NCBI GenBank assembly: GCA_027943245.1
Contig: JANDJZ010000008.1
Location: 186,001 to 250,000, forward strand
Reading direction: 5' to 3'
DNA: 64,000 nucleotides
Source: Acanthamoeba sp. SK_2022b
Lineage: Eukaryota; Discosea; Longamoebia; Acanthamoebidae
In this document: one piece after another, positions 57,108-64,000 of the stretch
Layout of the letters: every line of letters begins with the position of its first letter
Position numbering within the stretch: the first letter of the stretch is position 1
Notes under the pieces: generated by a model
Told to the model about the DNA's origin: nothing
The model's input: the letters and a program-made list of their open reading frames with translations, nothing else
The model's database searches: none
Made by a program: the position numbers and the translations under genes

Positions 57108-58738
57108 CTACTCTTCCTTTTGCACGGCTGCGGCGTTCGTAGGCCCTGGCTGTGGGGTCTTGCTAGGATGAATCTGGAATGTTTCGTAGTGATCCTCCCC
57201 GGACTGGAGCGCCTGCGGCTGCCCTCCGCTGCCCGCCCGCCGCTCCGGGCTCTCGCGCTGCGAGTTGGTGAGCTTGGCGACCTTGGGTGCACTGCCGTCA
57301 GGCAACAAGAGACCTCGGCGTTGGGGCGCCTTTCTCTTGGTTGGGACAGTGCGGTCTGTCACGAAGAGTTGAGTTCAGGTCGCCCATCACTGAGGTGACG
57401 TATGACCCACCTGAGAGTTGGCTCTGCTTCGCGGGAGCAGGTGCGAGTCCTCCGCTGCCGGTACGCTGTTGCTGACGGAAGCTAGCTAGGCGTTGTTGCA
57501 GTCGACTCGACGAACCGAAGGCCTGTCTCTGGAGGAACGGCGGTGGGTCACGTGCGAGGATGGTGTCCGGTGTCTCGACAGGAGCAATCGACAACCTAGC
57601 TCCGCCGTTCATGCCCGGTCCAGATTGCTGTCTCGCGGACAGCGGCTGCTCCCCGGTCAGCTTTCGCGGACGATAGCTGAACTGAGAGATGCTAAACGGC
57701 GGTATCGTGGTTGGGTGGACGGGGTCAGGCTTCAGACTCGTTACGGGCGAAGCATCTGGTGATAGTGCCGTGCTGATTAGCGGAGATCTAGTGCAGCAGC
57801 TCAGGGAGGAGAGGCACCTGACTCGGGGTTAACAAGCAACCCATGCTGATTTCCGATCACGCCTGAAGAGTGAAGGAACGAGTGATCCAGATGCAATGCC
57901 TCTTGTGCTGAGGCAGTCTGGCTACTGGAGCTGGGACTGTGAGCAGGCGATAACGGCTCAGAAACGCATGGCAGTTCCGTACTTGAGGTCGAACATTGGA
58001 GAGCCTAAGCCAAACTGCAGCGAGCCATACTCGTCAGGTCGTTCGTGGGCTTGGGGCGTAGAGTACTGCCTTCCTTGGCAGGGAAGCGGCAAGTTCCACG
58101 CGTCGGCAGCAGTCGGTAGGAAGCTAAATGGCGATACAAGATCAATGCGGGTGACCCAACTAAGTACTTATTGGGTGGTGTACCCATCGATGTTTGGATG
58201 AGGTTGCCAACGCGGTGCTGGTTGTTGTCTTTGGCGATGTAGTTGCGAAGCCAGGCCTCGCACAAGAGAAGCCTCTTGGCTGCGCTGGAACCGCATCACC
58301 TTCATAGCTCTGCAGTTTTTGTGAGAACGAGAGTCTTGTTGTCCGAGTGCTTCCGTACCTCTCTAGGGCGACGAGTGAATCCTCAAACCCTGGGATCGCG
58401 GTTATTGGAGCAATTGGGTGGGATGCAGGAAGTATGGATGGCGTACATGGTTGTATTCGGGGAGGTGGACTGTCCTTCTACACCGACGATCGGCGATCAG
58501 CGAAAGTCCTCAAGGGCAAATGGGGTGCGAGGATACGTACCCGAAACGTAGTGGACAGGCAGGCCGTCCCGCACGTGGGGCAGATCGACTCACTGGAGTA
58601 GGAAGAAGACCCTGTGAAGCATGTGTGGCAGAATACGTGACCGCAATTGGTGAAGACTACGTCAAGCCAAACCGGCCACGAATCACTACTCGCCAGGTTG
58701 TAGCATGAGTTGCAGTGCAACCACACGTTTTCGTTCAT
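57108..58738 (-). CDS. RING protein, Zip3/RNF212-like
   Basis: The ATG at 58738 gives MNENVWLHCNSCY, an N-terminal RING of the Zip3/RNF212/HEI10 style: CNSC, then FTNCGHVFCHTC (about 58650) and CPTCGTAC. In yeast and animals such proteins act as SUMO or ubiquitin ligases at meiotic crossovers. The middle exons are difficult; FEDSLVALERYGSTRTTRLS and VMRFQRSQEASLVRGLASQL are candidate helices after the RING. The C-terminus is disordered, Pro/Arg/Gln-rich (FRQQQRTGSGGLAPAPAK, then TKRKAPQRRGLLLP) and ends AAAVQKEE with TAG at 57108-57110. RING and extreme N-terminal placement are clear; the meiotic assignment is tentative. Confidence 0.6.
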
Positions 58739-58761
58739 CTGGATCTCGTTCAAAGAAGTCA

Positions 58762-61365
<2,604 letters not shown>

Positions 61366-61437
61366 CACACACGTTTTTGAGACGGTTTTTCTTTTCTGAA
61401 TTTCCTGTCATTTCTCTCGGGAGCTTGGTTGGCCTTG

Positions 61438-61990
61438 TCACAAGGCAGCCGAACGCATGTGCTCGGCCACCTTCTCCACCGCCAAAGTGTTGCGACCTGG
61501 AACAATAGGTGCACTGTACATACCGAGGACAATGGCTGGCCGAATGGTCAATGACTTTGAACTGTTTCAACGGGGAATAGCGGCAACGCGCTCTTACCCA
61601 GTTTTGTTTTGGCGGCGGTGAAACCGGCAGCTCCCTGCGGCGTTGTGTCAAACGGGGCACATTCGACGGACAGGTTGTGAAACGAACCCTTTTGGCGTAG
61701 ATGCTATCGCTAGTCGAGCGTAGAATGAGGTACGACTCGCCGAGCAGCTTGAGGCCCTGCGACTGCGCTTGGTGTGGGTCATCGAATGCCTTGGCCAAGG
61801 CCAACAGCTCGCTCTGTGCGACCTGTTGCAGGAGCAGCGTTGGGAGGGAGAGCGACTGGTGGTGTAATCGGGTTGGGAGTACGTTGAAGCCAGGAGAACA
61901 CGCCCATACGCATTGGTCATGCCCATAAATCGCCGCCTGCTTCACGTCCCCACCGGAGGTAAGGAACTCGGTGTAGTCGCGCCACGACAT
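61438..61990 (-). CDS. Divergent profilin
   Basis: Small actin-monomer-binding protein. The ATG at 61990 gives MSWRDYTEFLTSGGDVKQAA, matching the profilin N-terminal helix with its poly-Pro-binding Trp and Tyr. A phase-0 intron after SPGFN leads to LLALAKAFDDPH and YLILRSTSDSIYAK, a typical profilin strand. A further exon reads GAAGFTAAKTKL and splices to IVLGMYSAPIVPGRN, ending in the C-terminal helix AVEKVAEHMRSAAL with TGA at 61438-61440. Layout and size fit known Acanthamoeba profilins, but identity is clearly reduced, so this looks like an extra, diverged isoform. It is divergent from the terminal RhoGEF across 157 bp and 73 bp upstream of WDR13 on the same strand. Confidence 0.85.
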
Positions 61991-62147
61991 GAAGAAAAAA
62001 AGAAGCAAGCAAGCTAAAAAACGTAAGTAAAAAAATGCAAAAGGGCCCTTTGGGTTCACGAAAACCATCAAAGCGAACTGAAGGCACCGGTCAGAGCAGA
62101 ACGGCCGTGTGGATTTTAATCGGTCTTTAAAAGAGGATTCAATCACC
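61991..62147. promoter_or_regulatory. Shared divergent promoter interval, profilin / RhoGEF
   Basis: The 157 bp between two head-to-head start codons must hold the 5' leaders and core promoters of both an actin regulator and a Rho activator. An A-rich tract lies at 61991-62040. I see no clear TATA box. Confidence 0.45.
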
Positions 62148-64000
62148 ATGTCGCAGCAGCCGCGCAGCCGCAATGCGCTCGCTGAGAAGATTGCTCTTTG
62201 GGAAGAACGCAATCGACGCATTCAGGATGCCCAATTAGCCTCGGCATCGAGACCTCGAAGCATTCAACCCAAGCATGTAACTCTAGGCGAGATGGGGGCG
62301 AGGGCGAGACCGGTGGTGGGGAGCGGTATCGCTCAGAAGCCCGTAGCCACAGCGTCACCACGCCCCCTCGACAGTGCAAGCCACAACAATCAAGAGGAGG
62401 AGAAGGAGAAGGAGAAGGAACGAGAGCAACATGCCAGGGAGCGATTGCGAAAGGAGGAAGAGGAAGAAAAGGCACGAATGGATGAAGAAGTTAAGAAAGA
62501 ACTAGAACGGATGGAACGAGAGGTGGAGGGACATAAGTTGCAGCAAGACCAAGAGCGAATGCGCAAGGAAGCTGAAAAGCTTGAGCGAGAGGCAAAGAGG
62601 AAGGAAGAAGAGGCAAGAGAACGGGAGGCAAGGGAACGCGAACGGAAGGAACATGAGGAACGCAAAGCAAAGGAGCAAGAACAGCAGCGGGAGCGGGAGC
62701 GGAAAGAGGCGGAGGAGGAGGAAGCGGAGGAAGAGGCGAAGCAGAAGCTTCTCGCTGCACTCGAGCAGAAGAGCGAGAAGGAGCTCGAGCGAGAGAGAAT
62801 CCGGCTCGAAGATGAGCGGCTTCACCAGGAACGATTAAAAAGAGAGGAAAAGGCGCGCATATGGAGGCTGAAGGAAGAAAACAAAGCAGCCACCAAGATC
62901 CAGGCCATATGGCGAGGATGGCATGCAAAGCGAAAATTCCAAGTGATACGTGAGTACCTCAGATTTAGTTCCTCTCCCCAATTCCCCAAGCTCACTGAGT
63001 TCACCTGCTACAGGGAAGATGAACCTTTATCGGACACAGGTAGCTCAAGAGATTCTCTCAACAGAGGAGAGCTACGTGAAGACATTGCGTGAAGTTGTTG
63101 AGGTAAATTAGGTGCCATTCAATTACGGAACCGGCAAGCTAATTATAATTTTCAATGTTTTGTTTCACGTGCAAAAAAATAGCATTTCGTTAAGCCGCTC
63201 AAGGAGGCGGTGGCTCGAGGAAAGCCCATCATCTCCCAGGATGAGATCAAAACAATATTCTCGCACATCCAAATCATTCTGGGGTACAACGATGCCCTGC
63301 TCGAGGACCTGAGGAAGAAGACGAGTTCCTGGCATCCCTACCAAATGATAGGAGACGTGTTCCTCAAGATGGCCGCCTTCATGCGAGTGTACACCGACTA
63401 CGTGCGCAACTTCAATGACGCGCTCGCTATGATCCAAGTGCGTCTCTGAACCATTGCTGTCGTCCCTCACCTGCTCACCCACCTCCAACACTTCCCTTGG
63501 CAGGAGTGCAAGAAATCGCCCGAGTTCTTGGCCTTCTGCAACGACACCTACTCGAAGATGAGCGTCGTTCAGGCCGATCTCTCCTCTTATCTCATCACCC
63601 CCGTACAGCGCATTCCTCGGTACCAGGTTTGTGCGCTCTTTTTACCCACATGGCGTGGTCAGCCCTGGCGTTACCCTTACCGACGTGGGTCTCGTGTTCT
63701 TTTTAGCTTCTCGTCAGAGATCTGTTGAAGCACACCTGGAAGGAGCACAGCGACTACGACAACCTGGAGCAAGCGTTGCAGCAAATCACAACAACTGCCA
63801 TCTACGTGAATGACAAGCAGAAGGAGGCCGAGAACATTCAGAAGATGCTGAACATCCAAGGCAGCTTGTACGGCAAGAAGCTAGTTGTGCGTCACCCCTC
63901 ACACCTGCGCTGCACCATTTCCCCTTCTGCCGATTGACTTGCTTGATCATACATGCGTCAAGAATCTGGTGGATCCCCAACGCCGGTTTATCAGGGAGGG
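62148..64000 (+). CDS. Coiled-coil IQ RhoGEF (3' partial)
   Basis: Rho-family exchange factor truncated by the window end. The first true ATG is at 62148 (MSQQPRSRNALAEKIALWEE). A very long Glu/Lys/Arg helix (62390-62880) predicts a single alpha helix or coiled coil. It is followed by a clear IQ motif, ATKIQAIWRGWHAKRKFQV (62890-62945), a calmodulin or light-chain site. After an intron the DH domain begins: LYRTQVAQEILSTEESYVKT, then KPLKEAVARGKPIISQDEIK, IQIILGYNDALLEDL and SYLITPVQRIPRYQ (63590-63630), the conserved DH helix, and LLLRDLLKHTWKEHSDY. Later exons give QKMLNIQGSLYGKKL. A PH domain would be expected beyond the window. It is independent of the RhoGEF at 41-46 kb, which has a different N-terminus. 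Confidence 0.85.

Overview
The window is GC-rich nuclear DNA from a compact eukaryotic genome, most likely Acanthamoeba or a close amoebozoan relative. Nearly every gene is cut by short GT-AG introns. The content includes an SH2-domain TKL kinase of the Dictyostelium Shk type, a STAT-like factor, a transmembrane kinase-cyclase-kinase receptor, a profilin close in layout to Acanthamoeba profilins, and two DH-domain RhoGEFs. Species assignment is inference from gene content and intron style. All gene models are hand-spliced from reading frames, so outer coordinates are firmer than exon edges.

Layout. 0-9.4 kb: 3' part of an Shk-type SH2 kinase (+), UTP18 (-), a Ste20/MST-type kinase (-), mitochondrial-type tryptophanyl-tRNA synthetase (+). 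9.4-22.4 kb: a minus-strand run of F-box, Kelch-BTB-BTB, AAA+ ATPase, chitin synthase and F-box/propeller genes, with a decayed copy of the BTB gene's last exon at 9.45 kb. 22.4-29.5 kb: one 7 kb receptor gene with a nucleotidase-like ectodomain, EGF-like segment, membrane span, kinase, cyclase-like domain and second kinase. 29.5-36.5 kb: an unrecognised acidic protein, a STAT-like protein and tRNA methyltransferase TRM11 (all -). 36.6-41.2 kb: PDRG1 prefoldin-like and SPATA20/DUF255 (+). 41.3-45.9 kb: IQ-DH-PH RhoGEF (-). 45.9-48.4 kb: a gene-poor segment of visibly lower GC. 48.4-57 kb: DUF6817-TPR protein (-), type II membrane glycosyltransferase (+), an uncertain ORF and a small element with 20-bp inverted repeats, a TMEM68-like acyltransferase (-), and a four-finger CCCH protein (+). 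57-64 kb: Zip3/RNF212-like RING protein (-), WDR13 (-), profilin (-) and a 3'-truncated coiled-coil IQ RhoGEF (+).

Themes. Signalling and cytoskeletal control dominate: pTyr readers (Shk SH2, STAT SH2), three kinase genes, two RhoGEFs, profilin. Housekeeping genes (UTP18, WARS2, TRM11, WDR13, PDRG1) are interspersed and several pairs are divergent across 100-260 bp. The most striking locus is the receptor. Its 5'-nucleotidase-like ectodomain has lost the visible metal-ligand motifs and the phosphate-binding arginine, while keeping the aromatic/Asp nucleoside-pocket positions. Its intracellular cyclase-like domain carries substitutions and a broken reading frame, yet both kinase domains look intact. 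I read it as a candidate nucleoside- or nucleotide-sensing receptor built from two degenerate nucleotide enzymes.
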